From Nitrospira sp. (GTDB lineage: Bacteria; Nitrospirota; Nitrospiria; Nitrospirales; Nitrospiraceae), in the NCBI GenBank assembly GCA_018242665.1, contig JAFEBL010000013.1, positions 62,001 through 126,000 on the forward strand: a stretch of DNA of 64,000 bases. Direction: 5' to 3'. The notes under the pieces were generated by a model. That model was not told the origin of the DNA. It saw only the letters and a list, made by a program, of their open reading frames with translations, and ran no database searches. This document shows, piece after piece, positions 37,386-50,893 of the stretch. Numbering within the stretch: the stretch's first letter is position 1; each line of letters opens with the position of its first letter. The position numbers and the translations under genes are program-made.

Positions 37386-38180
37386 ATGGCACTGATCAGC
37401 CGTCGCACGAAGTCCACCCACAGACTCGGCGAAGACCGCTCCGGAACCGGAACCGACTTCGTCAATGCGCTATTGATCCTTACGGGCTTGCTGCTGGCCG
37501 TTCACGCCCCCCAGGGGTTGCACGCGGAACCATCCACCGCCACGCTGGCCGGACGAGTCCTCTATGGTGGTCCAGCCGTTCCCGACCAGGTAGTCGAGAT
37601 CACTCGCGATTCGGCGTTTTGCGGCACACAGGCCACCCTTCGCACCGTGGCGATCCATCCAAAAACACGAGGACTCGAAGGCGCCGTCGTGAGCATCGAC
37701 GGGAGCGCCGTGCCGGTATCCGATACCGCGGTGCCACCACTCGTGTTGACGAATACTCGCTGCGGCTTTGCTCCTCGCATTGCCGTCGGCATCGTCGGGC
37801 AACAGTTGGAAATCCGCAATACCGACCCCGTCATGCACAACACACATATCTCGATGGGGCCGCGTACCTTCGTGAATGTGGCCATGATTCCCGCCAGTCG
37901 ACCGGTCGGAAAACCACTCAAGCAGCCGGGGATCTACACGGTGAAATGCGACGCCCACAAATTTATGCAGGCGCATGTCCTCGCGTTCACGCATCCCTAC
38001 TTCGGGGTGACGGACGAGACCGGCGCCTTTCGGATCCCGAATCTTCCCGCAGGCGAACATCAAGTGACCATTTGGCATGAGACCTTAGGCACGTTCCAAC
38101 AAACCGTCACGGTGTCGGCACAGCATGACACCAGCATCACCTTCGAATATCCCCATCATGGCGACAGCAGAAAACCATAA
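37386..38180 (+). CDS. Exported cupredoxin-like (type-1 copper) protein with a C-terminal regulatory-like beta domain
   Basis: 264 residues. A long N-terminal segment with a hydrophobic stretch ([23 protein letters not shown]) looks like a signal peptide or anchor. The copper site can be read as His151 ([10 protein letters not shown]; His154 possible), Cys188, His191 and Met194 in [11 protein letters not shown], the normal type-1 spacing. Residues about 205-255 ([27 protein letters not shown]) form a carboxypeptidase regulatory-like beta-sandwich. It is thus a small electron-transfer protein with a possible docking domain. It starts three bases after the dihaem gene, and its end overlaps the start of the first hybrid kinase. 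Confidence 0.75.
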   Translation: MALISRRTKSTHRLGEDRSGTGTDFVNALLILTGLLLAVHAPQGLHAEPSTATLAGRVLYGGPAVPDQVVEITRDSAFCGTQATLRTVAIHPKTRGLEGAVVSIDGSAVPVSDTAVPPLVLTNTRCGFAPRIAVGIVGQQLEIRNTDPVMHNTHISMGPRTFVNVAMIPASRPVGKPLKQPGIYTVKCDAHKFMQAHVLAFTHPYFGVTDETGAFRIPNLPAGEHQVTIWHETLGTFQQTVTVSAQHDTSITFEYPHHGDSRKP

Positions 38181-41088
38181 CCGGCACTGGTTCAGCCGGC
38201 TCTGGGCCATCTGGCAAGGCAGTCTCCGGCTCCGCCTCAGTGTCGGGATGGCGGTGATCATCACCCTTGGCATGGCCTTGTTTGCGACTTTCCGTCTGGT
38301 TGAAATCCGCCGCTCCGTCGAAGATGCCGCACAGGCCAAGGCGCTGGCGGTCAGTCGTACCTTCGCGATGATGGGAGGCGCTGCTGTTCTGGACAATCTT
38401 TTCCGGATTCAGGAAGCCCTGACTCGATATGCTCAGGGCGCCGACATCGTCAGTATCGTCCTCGTCGATCCCGACAATATGATTGTGGCGGCGACCGACC
38501 CCGGCTCAATCGGTCGACAACTCACAGATCCCACGCTGTTGCAGGCTCAAGCCAGGAGAATGGAAACCCTCACTCACGACCTGCAGCCTGACGGCACGCC
38601 GACGCTGGTGGTCGCCACCCCGTTATTGGAGGAACAAACGGTCGCAGCCTGGGTCCGCCTTGAGTTTTCCCTGGCGGCGATGAAGCAGGAGGTGACGCGA
38701 GAATTCCGCCAGTTGCTGCTGTTCTCCGCATTGTTGATGGCGATGACTATTCTCGTCAGTCAACTGGGAATCCGGCGCATGTCGGCGCTCTTCCGGGACA
38801 CAGCCGGCACACTTCAGAATACGCTTCGGACGCTGCACCGCCCCTCGGAGCAGGATCAGGCCGTGAACGAGGTGCCCGCTCCCTCCGACTCCACCAGAGA
38901 TTCTCGGGAGGGCGAGCTCGAGCAGATGGTGTCTCTCGTAGAAACCACGAGCACGCTTCTCACCACGCAAGCCCAACGACTCCAATCGTTTACACAGTCT
39001 CTGGAACATGCCGTGCAGGAGAGAACCGCCGAACTCTCTGAGGCCAAAGAAGCAGCCGAGACAGCCAATCGAGCTAAATCGCAATTCCTCGCGAACATGA
39101 GCCACGAGATTCGGACCCCGATGAACGGGGTGTTGGGCATGGCCGAACTGCTCCTCACGACCGCACTGACGCCCAAACAGCGCTCCCTCGCGGAAACTCT
39201 TCATCGTTCCGGCACCGGGCTCCTGGATATCATCAATGAGATTTTGGATTTCTCCAAAATCGAAGCCGGGAAACTGCTGCTTGAACGGATTGAATTCGGC
39301 TTGCGGCAAATCATCGAGGACGCCGTCGATCTCCTGGCAGAATCAGCCAATCGCAAGAACCTTGAACTGACCTGCTTCATACCGGACGAGATTCCGGATG
39401 CCGTAATCGGAGACCCGGTGCGACTTCGCCAGATTGTGCTGAATCTGGTCAGCAACGCCATCAAGTTTACCCATGCCGGTGAGGTCTCAGTCTCTTTCTC
39501 GCTCAAAGCACGAGAGTCCGACAACGTGGTGCTGAAATGTGCGGTCCGCGACACCGGTATCGGCATTTCCGAAACCGCACGCGCACGACTCTTTCAGGCA
39601 TTCTCCCAGGCGGACGGCTCCACAACCAGACAGTTCGGCGGGAGCGGGCTTGGCCTGGCGATCGTCAAACAATTAGCACACTTGATGAGAGGTGACGTGG
39701 GGGTCGAGAGCCTTCCTGGCCAAGGCTCAACCTTTTGGTTCACGGCGACGCTAGGGACCGCGACGGAGACGGGGGCAACGGCGGACACCAACCAGGCGAC
39801 ATTAACAGGCATGCCAGTCCTGATCGTCGACGACAACCCAACAAACCGACAAATTCTGGAAGCACACTTAACCAGCTGGGGCGCCATCGTACACTCCGCG
39901 ACTTCAGCCCGTGAAGCCTTGCACTTCCTCGGCGAGGAGCATGCCTCTCATCCCAAGGTACGGCTGGCGATACTGGATATCCATATGCCGGAGGTAGACG
40001 GCATCGATCTCGCCCAGGCCATCAGGAACTCCGCCGGACTGCATGACCTGCTGTTAGTGGCGTTGAGCTCCGTCGGACAACCGGACCAAGATCCCCGACT
40101 CTCCCCCTCGCTGTTCAATGCCTGGTTGAGGAAACCGATCCACCAGTCGTTGTTGAAGGACTGCCTGACGCGTCTCTGTCGACATGCGCCGGAAGACGAA
40201 TCCCCGGTCGCGGTTCAGCCACAGAATGACACGCCAAGGTTCTCCGGCCATGTCCTGCTGGCCGAAGACAATCCCGTGAACCGCGAGGTGGCCTGCAGCA
40301 TGTTGGAGCTGCTGGGCTGTACCACCGCTGTCGCGGAAAATGGCAAGGAAGCGGTGGCCGCCGTCGAGAACGGGTCGTTTGATCTGATCCTCATGGATTG
40401 CCACATGCCGGAAATGGACGGCCTGACCGCCACAGAAACGATCCGCACACATGAGGGGCAGCGACAGCACCCTCGCCACACCACTATCGTCGCCCTTACA
40501 GCCAATGCGCTGGAAGGAGATCGCCAGCGATGTCTCGCCGCAGGCATGGACGATTATCTGACAAAGCCGTTTACCATGAATCAACTCAAGGCCACCCTTC
40601 AACGATGGCTTCCCGACACGTCCGTCCATACGCCGGCTTCGCCTCCTGCAGCGCAGCCGCCGGAACCCGCCTCCCTCCTGAACACACAAACGCCCGCGGC
40701 GCACGCGAGGCCGGCCGCCGAAGATCACCTCGACCTCCACGCCTGGCAGGCTTTCCGTACCCGTCAGCGACCCGGGCAGCCGGACTTCTTGCTCAAAGCC
40801 CTCTCATTGTATGTGCCTCATGCGGAAGCCCAGCTGACGCGGCTCGAACAACATGTGATCAGCGGCGACATCCAGGCCATTGCGATGATCGCCCATACGC
40901 TGAAATCGTCCTCGGCGCAACTTGGCGCGTTCCGCCTCGCAGGGCTGTATGCGGAGGTAGAAGCCGCCGGACGTGCCGGCAAAACCGGCGAGATCCCCGG
41001 CCTCATTCAACGCCTGCGGCCCGAGCACAACATCGTCTGTGCCCTCATGCAGGAAGAGCTCAACCGAACAGGACGGTCGGCAGCGTGA
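38158..41088 (+). CDS. Membrane hybrid sensor histidine kinase with two receivers and HPt
   Basis: 976 residues. Two transmembrane helices (about 25-45 and 180-200) enclose a periplasmic sensor of about 130 residues resembling a single-PAS/Cache domain ([19 protein letters not shown]). A coiled-coil leads to the His-kinase core with phospho-His316 ([15 protein letters not shown]), ATPase boxes ([24 protein letters not shown]), receiver 1 (Asp about 607), receiver 2 ([11 protein letters not shown], Asp about 747) and a C-terminal HPt with His about 912. ATG 38158 overlaps the cupredoxin gene by 23 bases, so expression of the redox module and the sensor is coupled. No output protein is adjacent. 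Confidence 0.88.
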   Translation: MATAENHNRHWFSRLWAIWQGSLRLRLSVGMAVIITLGMALFATFRLVEIRRSVEDAAQAKALAVSRTFAMMGGAAVLDNLFRIQEALTRYAQGADIVSIVLVDPDNMIVAATDPGSIGRQLTDPTLLQAQARRMETLTHDLQPDGTPTLVVATPLLEEQTVAAWVRLEFSLAAMKQEVTREFRQLLLFSALLMAMTILVSQLGIRRMSALFRDTAGTLQNTLRTLHRPSEQDQAVNEVPAPSDSTRDSREGELEQMVSLVETTSTLLTTQAQRLQSFTQSLEHAVQERTAELSEAKEAAETANRAKSQFLANMSHEIRTPMNGVLGMAELLLTTALTPKQRSLAETLHRSGTGLLDIINEILDFSKIEAGKLLLERIEFGLRQIIEDAVDLLAESANRKNLELTCFIPDEIPDAVIGDPVRLRQIVLNLVSNAIKFTHAGEVSVSFSLKARESDNVVLKCAVRDTGIGISETARARLFQAFSQADGSTTRQFGGSGLGLAIVKQLAHLMRGDVGVESLPGQGSTFWFTATLGTATETGATADTNQATLTGMPVLIVDDNPTNRQILEAHLTSWGAIVHSATSAREALHFLGEEHASHPKVRLAILDIHMPEVDGIDLAQAIRNSAGLHDLLLVALSSVGQPDQDPRLSPSLFNAWLRKPIHQSLLKDCLTRLCRHAPEDESPVAVQPQNDTPRFSGHVLLAEDNPVNREVACSMLELLGCTTAVAENGKEAVAAVENGSFDLILMDCHMPEMDGLTATETIRTHEGQRQHPRHTTIVALTANALEGDRQRCLAAGMDDYLTKPFTMNQLKATLQRWLPDTSVHTPASPPAAQPPEPASLLNTQTPAAHARPAAEDHLDLHAWQAFRTRQRPGQPDFLLKALSLYVPHAEAQLTRLEQHVISGDIQAIAMIAHTLKSSSAQLGAFRLAGLYAEVEAAGRAGKTGEIPGLIQRLRPEHNIVCALMQEELNRTGRSAA

Positions 41089-41101
41089 CGGAGCAGGCGC
41101 C

Positions 41102-44062
41102 ATGACCATCCACCGGCTTTTCCAACGTCTATTGCCATTTCCGCAGTCAAGTGGATCGGCCCCTGTTCCCATCGGCCGCGAACAGCCTCTTGCACGGCAG
41201 CAGTACGAGTCGAGTTTACGGGAGAGCGAAGAGAAGTACCGGCGGCTCTTCGAGTCGTCGCGCGACGCGATCATGATTTTGTATCCACCCAACTGGAATT
41301 TTATCGCCTGCAACCCAGCCACGGTCCAACTGTTCGGCGCAAGAGACGAAGCGCACTTTACGTCCCTAGGTCCTGGCGACGTATCCCCCGAATATCAGCC
41401 GGACGGCGAGTTGTCCATGGTCAAGGCACCCAAGGCCATCGAAGCCGCCATGCGGGACGGCTTCCACCTCTTCGAATGGATGCACAAACGAGTCGGCGGT
41501 TCGACCTTCTTGGCCACCGTCCAATTGACCCGCATCACTCTCCAAGGCGTCCAAGGATTGCAGGCAACCGTTCGCGACATTACCGAGCAACGCCGGGCCG
41601 AGACCGAACTGCGCGCCTATGCGACGTTTCAACGGGCCATCCTCGACAATGCTGGCTATGCGATCATCTCCTGCCGACCCGACGGCATCATTCAACTGTT
41701 CAATCCCGCCGCTGAGGCCTTGCTGGGCTACAGAACCGACGAACTGATCGGCTGCCAACACCCAGGCATCTTTCACGACCCTGCGGAGGTCGCGGCAAGG
41801 GCCAGACAATTCTCTGACGAATTGGGCCGCATCATTGCACCAGGGTTCGACGTCTTCGTGGAAAAGTGCCGGTGCAATCTGCCTAATGAACATGAGTGGA
41901 CCTACATTCGGAAAGACGGCACCAGGAGAACCGTCCTCCTGAACGTCACGGCACTGCGGGATGCCGACGGCAAGATTACCGGCTACCTCGGCGTCGCTTC
42001 CGACGTCACCCCGCTCAAACGCACCGCCCAGGAATTGTTGCTGGCAAAGGAGGCTGCGGAGGCCGCCAGCCGCACCAAGTCGCAATTCCTCGCCAACATG
42101 AGCCATGAGATCCGGACACCGATGAACGGTGTCCTGGGCATGACCGAGCTGTTGCTCACAACCCCTCTCGACGCCCGGCAGCAGCATCTGACACGCACCA
42201 TCCAACAATCAGGCGAAGCACTTCTGGCCATCATCAATGACATCCTCGACTTTTCCAAAATCGAAGCGGGCAAACTCCAACTCGAACGCCTGGACTTCGA
42301 TCTTCAGGACACCGTCGACAATGCCGTAGAACTCTTCGCCACGCCGGCCCAACGGAAAAGGCTGGAACTCACGTGCCACATGCCGAATTCCGTTCCACGA
42401 GCGCTCCGCGGCGATCCGATCAGACTCCGGCAAGCGCTGCTGAACCTCATCAGCAATGCCCTGAAATTCACAGCCGCCGGGGAGATCAACGTCCGGGTCG
42501 AGGCGGTGACTGAGACCGACACGACCGTCACCCTCCGATTCACAGTGAAAGATTCCGGCGTCGGCATTCCACCAGAAGCCCAGCAGCGTATTTTCGAAGC
42601 CTTTTCCCAAGCCGATGGCACGACGACCCGCCGCTTCGGTGGAACCGGCCTCGGACTCACGATCGTCAAAGAACTCGTGGCCCTCATGCAGGGACAGATC
42701 GGCGTGGAGAGCCAGGTGGGACAGGGCTCCACCTTCTGGTTTACCACCGTCTTTGAACGGCAACCTGCCATCGCCCAGGACCAGCATCCCAAACATGCCT
42801 TGCTCCAACGACGGATTCTGGTCGTCGATGACACCGCCGCCAATCGCGAGATTCTTGACGATCATCTCCGGTCCTGGGGAGCGATTCCCGTGCTGGCCGC
42901 CTCCGCCGCTGAGTCGCTCACGCACCTTCGCGCCGCCGCCGATGCACAGCACCCGTTCGAGTTGGCGATTCTAGATTTCCAAATGCCCGACATGGACGGC
43001 ATGCAACTGGCTCAGGCCATCCGGGCTGACCCGCAATTGGGCACGTTGCCGCTGTTGATGCTCACCTCCGTCGGGTACGACGCAGGAGCCTCCGGTGTAT
43101 CGGCCGTTGATGGATGGGTCACCAAACCTGTACGTAAGCCCCTGCTGCATCAGGCCATTCTCGGCCTGCTTCGGACAGGACATCGGCCTGCTACTCATCG
43201 CCCAGAGCCCGTGGCTTCACCATCCTTGGCGGCGAAGACGCCCTCCGCCCGGCTCCTCCTCGTCGAAGACACGCCGGTCAACCGTGAGGTCGCCACGGGA
43301 ATGCTCGACCTCATGGGATACTCGGTTTGTGCAGTCGAGAACGGCCGTCTTGCCCTTGCGGCGATTGCACAGGAACGGTTTGATCTCGTCTTGATGGATT
43401 GCCAGATGCCGGAAATGGACGGGTTCACCGCCACCGCCGCAATCCGGCAACAGGAGAGCCAGCCCGGTCGTCATCGCCTCCCGATCATCGCCCTGACCGC
43501 CAATGCGATGGAAGGCGATCGCGCCCGCTGTCTCGCCGCCGGCATGGACGACTATCTGGCCAAGCCATTTACCGTGGCGGAACTCAACACCATCCTCACA
43601 CGATGGCTGGCGCCGGGCAGAGCCGACAACAAGGCGGCACCCACGCCGCCATCCACTGCAGCGGATGACTCGACGCATGGGCCGGATCAGCCTGCCGCGG
43701 AGGCCGACATCGACAAGACGGCCTGGGAGGCGATTCGGTCGCTCCAACGGCCAGGGCGCCCCGATATTCTCGCGAAAGTCCTCACCACCTACCTGAATGA
43801 CTCCCGGGTATTGGTCGAGGAAATTCGCGCCGCCGTCGAGGCGCAAGACTCCGGCGCGCTCGCGAACGCTGCGCATCGGTTGAAATCCAGCAGTGCGCAA
43901 CTCGGCGCCTTAGCCACCGCGACCCACTGCAAAGAGTTGGAACAATTGGGACGACTGGCACAACTCGACGACGCCGCCCGCCTGCTGGTTCTACTGATCG
44001 AGACGCACCAGGCCGCCTGCGCGGCGATGGCCGCCGAACTTCGCCATCACCCGGCGACCTGA
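41102..44062 (+). CDS. Cytoplasmic PAS-PAS hybrid histidine kinase with two receivers and HPt
   Basis: 986 residues without transmembrane segments. Two PAS domains occupy about 35-165 and 170-310 (RRLFESSRDAIMILYPPNWN; AILDNAGYAIISCRPDGIIQLF). The kinase core follows with His335 ([15 protein letters not shown]), [15 protein letters not shown] and GGTGLGLTI, then receiver 1 (Asp about 625), receiver 2 ([11 protein letters not shown], Asp about 766) and HPt (His about 925). It begins 13 bases after the preceding kinase, at ATG 41102; the frame open from 40973 overlaps that gene. From the kinase core to the C-terminus it is a close paralogue of the kinase at 47186, including exact DNA matches. 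Input is presumably an intracellular redox or ligand cue. Confidence 0.88.
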   Translation: MTIHRLFQRLLPFPQSSGSAPVPIGREQPLARQQYESSLRESEEKYRRLFESSRDAIMILYPPNWNFIACNPATVQLFGARDEAHFTSLGPGDVSPEYQPDGELSMVKAPKAIEAAMRDGFHLFEWMHKRVGGSTFLATVQLTRITLQGVQGLQATVRDITEQRRAETELRAYATFQRAILDNAGYAIISCRPDGIIQLFNPAAEALLGYRTDELIGCQHPGIFHDPAEVAARARQFSDELGRIIAPGFDVFVEKCRCNLPNEHEWTYIRKDGTRRTVLLNVTALRDADGKITGYLGVASDVTPLKRTAQELLLAKEAAEAASRTKSQFLANMSHEIRTPMNGVLGMTELLLTTPLDARQQHLTRTIQQSGEALLAIINDILDFSKIEAGKLQLERLDFDLQDTVDNAVELFATPAQRKRLELTCHMPNSVPRALRGDPIRLRQALLNLISNALKFTAAGEINVRVEAVTETDTTVTLRFTVKDSGVGIPPEAQQRIFEAFSQADGTTTRRFGGTGLGLTIVKELVALMQGQIGVESQVGQGSTFWFTTVFERQPAIAQDQHPKHALLQRRILVVDDTAANREILDDHLRSWGAIPVLAASAAESLTHLRAAADAQHPFELAILDFQMPDMDGMQLAQAIRADPQLGTLPLLMLTSVGYDAGASGVSAVDGWVTKPVRKPLLHQAILGLLRTGHRPATHRPEPVASPSLAAKTPSARLLLVEDTPVNREVATGMLDLMGYSVCAVENGRLALAAIAQERFDLVLMDCQMPEMDGFTATAAIRQQESQPGRHRLPIIALTANAMEGDRARCLAAGMDDYLAKPFTVAELNTILTRWLAPGRADNKAAPTPPSTAADDSTHGPDQPAAEADIDKTAWEAIRSLQRPGRPDILAKVLTTYLNDSRVLVEEIRAAVEAQDSGALANAAHRLKSSSAQLGALATATHCKELEQLGRLAQLDDAARLLVLLIETHQAACAAMAAELRHHPAT

Positions 44063-44392
44063 CGAACTCCACATCGGGAACTGCTTCCGACTATCTCCCT
44101 ACGTATTCCTCGCCATCTGAAGATCGAACACCCCGCCGGAACAAGTGATGGCCCTCCGGGCATATCCTCTTAGCGGAGGACAATCTTCTCAATCACGAGC
44201 TCATGTGCACCATGCGCGAGATCCTGAGATGCCGGGCTTAACTTCTCTTGCCTGCCCACACATCCTTTCTCAAGTTGAGGTCGTCAGCCGCCGATACTGA
44301 ACCGGAACGGTCACGTATCCGGCGAGTGATTTATGTTGTGCGCTGCCTCGCCCGTGCCTTCATTCACCCTCGGCGGAGATGCTCCACAGTCC
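44063..44392. other. Intergenic region before the TonB-dependent receptor
   Basis: 330 bases. I see a weak 6-bp hairpin (44153-44158 with 44174-44179) but no convincing promoter, gene or cobalamin-type riboswitch core. Confidence 0.4.
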
Positions 44393-46429
44393 ATGAACAC
44401 GAATAAAAAAACGTATAGCGCTATTGTCGTTGCGAGTTACTGCCTGTCGGTCACGCTGGCGCTTGGTGCCAACGTCGATCCGACCTTGGCACCATCAGAA
44501 GACTTGACGGACCTGCCGCTTGAACAACTCATGTCAGTCGAAGTCACCTCTGTCGCCAAGCAAGCACAGCCACTGTCACAAGCCGCCGCGGCTATCTTCG
44601 TCATCTCACAAGAAGACATCCGCCGTTCCGGTGCCACCTCGATCCCAGAAGCGCTCCGAATGGTACCTGGGCTGCAGGTGGCTCGACTCGACGCGAACAA
44701 ATGGGCCATCACTGCACGTGGATTCAATGACCGCTTTGCCAACAAGCTGTTGGTACTGATTGACGGTCGCACTGTCTACACACCGTTGTTTTCGGGAGTG
44801 TACTGGGATGTACAAGACACCTTGCTGGAGGACGTCGATCGCATCGAGGTGATTCGGGGTCCTGGGGCGACACTCTGGGGCGCCAATGCAGTCAATGGGG
44901 TCATCAATATCATCACGAAAAAAGTCAAAGATACACAGGGCGCACTGCTCGTGGCGGGGGCAGGAACTGAAGAGCGCGGGTTCGTCGGCATGCGCTACGG
45001 CACGGAACTCTCACCCAACACCCACATGCGCGTGTATGGAAAATTCTTTGCGCGCGATGATCAGGCGACGCCCACCGGCGATCCGTCGACCGACCATTGG
45101 AATCAGGCCAGAAGCGGCATGCGGATCGACCATACCACCACTCGTGGCGATCAATTCACCCTGCAGGGCGATTATTACAATGGGCGAATCCACGACCGTT
45201 TAACGACCCCCACGCTGACGGCACCGTTTTTCAATACTTCGGACAACAGTGGTCAAGTGAGCGGAGGCAATTTATTAGGCCGCTGGGGCCGCACACTCTC
45301 TCCAACCTCTGGCTATACACTCCAGCTTTACTATGACCGTAGTGAGCGGAACCTGGTGCAATTGGCCGAAAAACGAGACATCGCCGACATCGACTTTCAA
45401 TATAATTTTGCCCTGGGCGATCGGCACCATCTCCTGTGGGGGTTGGGGTATCGATTTACCAATGACCAGATCGTCAGCAGCTCAACCATTGTGGTGACGC
45501 CGTATAGCCGCCTGCTCAACCTATGGAGCGGCTTCGTCCAGGACGAAATGACGCTCTTGCCGAAAACCGTTGCACTCACCCTTGGAACCAAAGTCGAACA
45601 CAACGATTTGACCGGATTCGTCGTCCAGCCGAATGCGCGTCTTCGGTGGACGCCGACGCCTCACCAAACCTTGTGGTGGGCTGTGTCTCGGGCTATCCGT
45701 ACCCCCTCACGGGCTGAAGACGATATGCGCATCAACCAGACGACGCAGCCTCCAAGCTCAGCGACATTGGGGTTGCCGGTCCTTGCGTCCGTGCTCGGCA
45801 ATAGAGGGTATGGCAACGAGAAAACCCTCGCTTATGAAGCAGGCTATCGTACCCAACTGACCGAGAAACTCTCACTCGATATCGCGGCGTACTACAATTC
45901 CATGAAAGATCTCCGAACGTTTGAACAGGGGCCCATCGGGCTTGAAACAAACCCCTCGCCGGTCCATCTACTCGCACCGTTCAACATCGCCAACCGGCTT
46001 CGCGCCGAAACGTACGGCGTTGAGGTAGTCGTGGAATGGCGGCCGCTCGAGTGGTGGCGCATTCAACCGTCCTATACCTATTTGCATATGAGCCTCTATA
46101 CGGATCGCACCACTGATCAGACAGCAAACACGGCCACGGGGCGAAGCCCGGCCCATCAAGCCTCGCTCCGTTCGTTGATGTCGCTCCCCCACAATTTCGA
46201 GCTCGATCTGTGGGGACGCTATGTCGATACGCTGACATCGGCACAAATTCCCTCCTACTTCAACCTCGATGTTCGGATCGGGTGGCGGCCAAGCAAACAA
46301 TTGGAACTGTCATTGGTGGGGCAAACCTTGCTCGATTCCCATCGACCGGAATATCGAGAGGCGCTTATCTCAACCTCTCCGACAGAAATCCAACGATCCA
46401 TCTATGGGAAAGCCACATGGCACTTCTAG
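44393..46429 (+). CDS. TonB-dependent outer-membrane receptor
   Basis: 678 residues. A signal peptide (YSAIVVASYCLSVTLALGA) is followed by the plug domain, with LEQLMSVEVTSVAKQ (TonB-box-like region), IPEALRMVPGLQV, ITARGFNDRFANKLLVLIDGRTVYTPLFSGVYWD and IEVIRGPGATLWGANAVNGVINIITKK. A 22-strand-type barrel follows and ends in TWHF, the aromatic C-terminus expected. The subfamily with ARGFNxRxxNKLLVLIDGR includes receptors often encoded with signalling genes. Substrate is unknown. ATG 44393 gives a proper signal peptide; the frame is open to 44333. It is followed by yfiR-like and kinase genes in the same direction. Confidence 0.9.
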   Translation: MNTNKKTYSAIVVASYCLSVTLALGANVDPTLAPSEDLTDLPLEQLMSVEVTSVAKQAQPLSQAAAAIFVISQEDIRRSGATSIPEALRMVPGLQVARLDANKWAITARGFNDRFANKLLVLIDGRTVYTPLFSGVYWDVQDTLLEDVDRIEVIRGPGATLWGANAVNGVINIITKKVKDTQGALLVAGAGTEERGFVGMRYGTELSPNTHMRVYGKFFARDDQATPTGDPSTDHWNQARSGMRIDHTTTRGDQFTLQGDYYNGRIHDRLTTPTLTAPFFNTSDNSGQVSGGNLLGRWGRTLSPTSGYTLQLYYDRSERNLVQLAEKRDIADIDFQYNFALGDRHHLLWGLGYRFTNDQIVSSSTIVVTPYSRLLNLWSGFVQDEMTLLPKTVALTLGTKVEHNDLTGFVVQPNARLRWTPTPHQTLWWAVSRAIRTPSRAEDDMRINQTTQPPSSATLGLPVLASVLGNRGYGNEKTLAYEAGYRTQLTEKLSLDIAAYYNSMKDLRTFEQGPIGLETNPSPVHLLAPFNIANRLRAETYGVEVVVEWRPLEWWRIQPSYTYLHMSLYTDRTTDQTANTATGRSPAHQASLRSLMSLPHNFELDLWGRYVDTLTSAQIPSYFNLDVRIGWRPSKQLELSLVGQTLLDSHRPEYREALISTSPTEIQRSIYGKATWHF

Positions 46430-46540
46430 CTCGGGCCTGGCCGACTGGCCTGTCCAGCCTGCGCGACGCATCCATCCGGCGCAACACAATTCCCTTATTG
46501 GCTACGTAACCTATACGAACCGATCTCGCATTCATTGCCT

Positions 46541-47164
46541 ATGGATACAGTGCCACCGCGAGCGACAAGACACTCGCTCGAAAGATCACCGCGAATACAA
46601 GGATCTGGCCACGCGCCTATACTCCATACTGTAGGCATGGCCACGCTTGCCTTCGCGCTGCAACTTGCCGCCCTGACTCAGACGGCGCAGAGCGCCGAGA
46701 GCAGCGGAGAATACATACTCAAAGCGGCATTTCTCTATAACTTTTCAAAATTCGTGGTATGGCCTGACGGCGCAGGGCACGACCAGGAAGGCCACTTTGT
46801 CATCTGCGTGGCCGGCGCCGATCCCTTCGGAGAGGCCCTGGATGCGATTGAAAAAAAGACCGCCAACGGCTACCCGATCGCCATCAGGCGCTCGCCCTCC
46901 TCCGAGACGCTTCGCACCTGCAACATCCTATTCATCAGTGCGTCGGAACAGGCGCATCTCCATGCGACCGTCTTGGCATTGAAAGGGCTGCCGACCCTCA
47001 CCGTCTGCGACCTGACATCCTGTATCGAGCAGGGCGCAATGATCGGCCTGCGGGTGGTCGGAAATAAAATACACATGGATGTGAATCTAGACGCCGCACA
47101 GCAGGCCTCACTACAGATCAGTTCCCAGTTATTGCGCCTCGCCACGGTGGTTAAACGCCAATGA
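46541..47164 (+). CDS. YfiR-family periplasmic protein
   Basis: About 207 residues. After an N-terminal extension and a hydrophobic export segment (MATLAFALQLAALTQTAQSA) comes the YfiR/DUF4154 fold: EYILKAAFLYNFSKFVVWPDGA, FVICVAGADPFGEAL, CNILFISASE, TLTVCDLTSCIEQGAMIGLRVVGNKIHMDVNLDAAQ and a C-terminal helix ISSQLLRLATVV. In Pseudomonas YfiR is a periplasmic repressor of the membrane cyclase YfiN. Here the next gene, 21 bases on, is a hybrid kinase with a similar periplasmic sensor, so this protein may control that kinase. Start is uncertain: ATG 46541 or 46637. Confidence 0.85.
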   Translation: MDTVPPRATRHSLERSPRIQGSGHAPILHTVGMATLAFALQLAALTQTAQSAESSGEYILKAAFLYNFSKFVVWPDGAGHDQEGHFVICVAGADPFGEALDAIEKKTANGYPIAIRRSPSSETLRTCNILFISASEQAHLHATVLALKGLPTLTVCDLTSCIEQGAMIGLRVVGNKIHMDVNLDAAQQASLQISSQLLRLATVVKRQ

Positions 47165-47185
47165 CCATCAAAGGAGCTGAGACCT

Positions 47186-50002
<2,817 letters not shown>

Positions 50003-50065
50003 TTCCCGTGGCTCGGCAAAATCCTCCCTTGCGAACCAGGCGCGGCCACGCTAGGCTTGCCGGCG

Positions 50066-50884
50066 ATGGCGACCTATGCAATCGGTGACGTGCAGGGCTG
50101 CTTCGCGTCCCTGACGGAGCTCACACAGACCATTGGGTTCAATGCGAGCCAGGACCGGCTGTGGTTCGCCGGAGATCTCGTCAACCGTGGGCCCGCCTCG
50201 CTTCAGGTGTTACGCTATATTCGCGGACTCGGGTCCGCCGGGGTTATGGTCCTCGGCAATCATGATCTTTTCCTGCTCGCCGTCGCCGCCGGAGTCACGC
50301 CCCTTCGCCCCAAGGATACCCTGGGGCACATCTTAGACGCTCCGGATGGCCAGGCACTCATCGACTGGCTCCGGCAACAACCGCTCCTCCATCGCCAAGA
50401 CGCCTACCTGCTCGTGCATGCGGGGCTGCTGCCGGATTGGACGGCGGACCAGGCCGAACAACTCGCGATCGAAGCCCAAACGGCCCTCCGCGGAGACGAG
50501 TATGTCGCCACGCTGCGCGCGCTGCATCCCAGCAGCCAGTTGCAGTGGAATCCTGATCTCACGGGTCCGACCCGCTTGGCCAGCATCATCAAGGTGCTGA
50601 CACGCATTCGAACCTGTTCACCAGCAGGTGTCATGGAATCGTTCTTTTCCGGACCGCCTGATCTCGCCCCGCAAGGCTTTCACCCGTGGTTTGACATTCC
50701 CGGACGACGTAGCGCGACAGCCACAGTCGTGTTCGGCCACTGGGCCGCCATGGGATTGAGGCTTGCCACGAATCTGTTGGCCTTGGATAGCGGCTGCGTG
50801 TACGGGCGACACTTGACCGCGGTTCGTCTAGAGGATCGCAAGGTCTTTCAGGTACGCTGCCGGGACGCGCGGGGCGGCACCTGA
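50066..50884 (+). CDS. apaH: Symmetrical bis(5'-nucleosyl)-tetraphosphatase ApaH
   Basis: 272 residues of the calcineurin-like phosphoesterase family, cleaving Ap4A to two ADP and also able to remove Np4 caps from RNA in other bacteria. The metal-site motifs are GDVQGC, GDLVNRGPAS, VLGNHD and LVHAGLLPDW, followed by FGHWAAMGL and LALDSGCVYGRHLTAVRL. Length matches E. coli ApaH. ATG 50066 gives MATYAIGDVQGC, the usual family start. It follows the third hybrid kinase by about 60 bases on the same strand but is a housekeeping gene. Confidence 0.95.
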   Translation: MATYAIGDVQGCFASLTELTQTIGFNASQDRLWFAGDLVNRGPASLQVLRYIRGLGSAGVMVLGNHDLFLLAVAAGVTPLRPKDTLGHILDAPDGQALIDWLRQQPLLHRQDAYLLVHAGLLPDWTADQAEQLAIEAQTALRGDEYVATLRALHPSSQLQWNPDLTGPTRLASIIKVLTRIRTCSPAGVMESFFSGPPDLAPQGFHPWFDIPGRRSATATVVFGHWAAMGLRLATNLLALDSGCVYGRHLTAVRLEDRKVFQVRCRDARGGT

Positions 50885-50893
50885 CCTCCTGCC

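Noticed and set aside
44063-44392. Possible cobalamin riboswitch before the TonB-dependent receptor
   Set aside because: The conserved B12-box sequence is missing and only a weak 6-bp hairpin is present.
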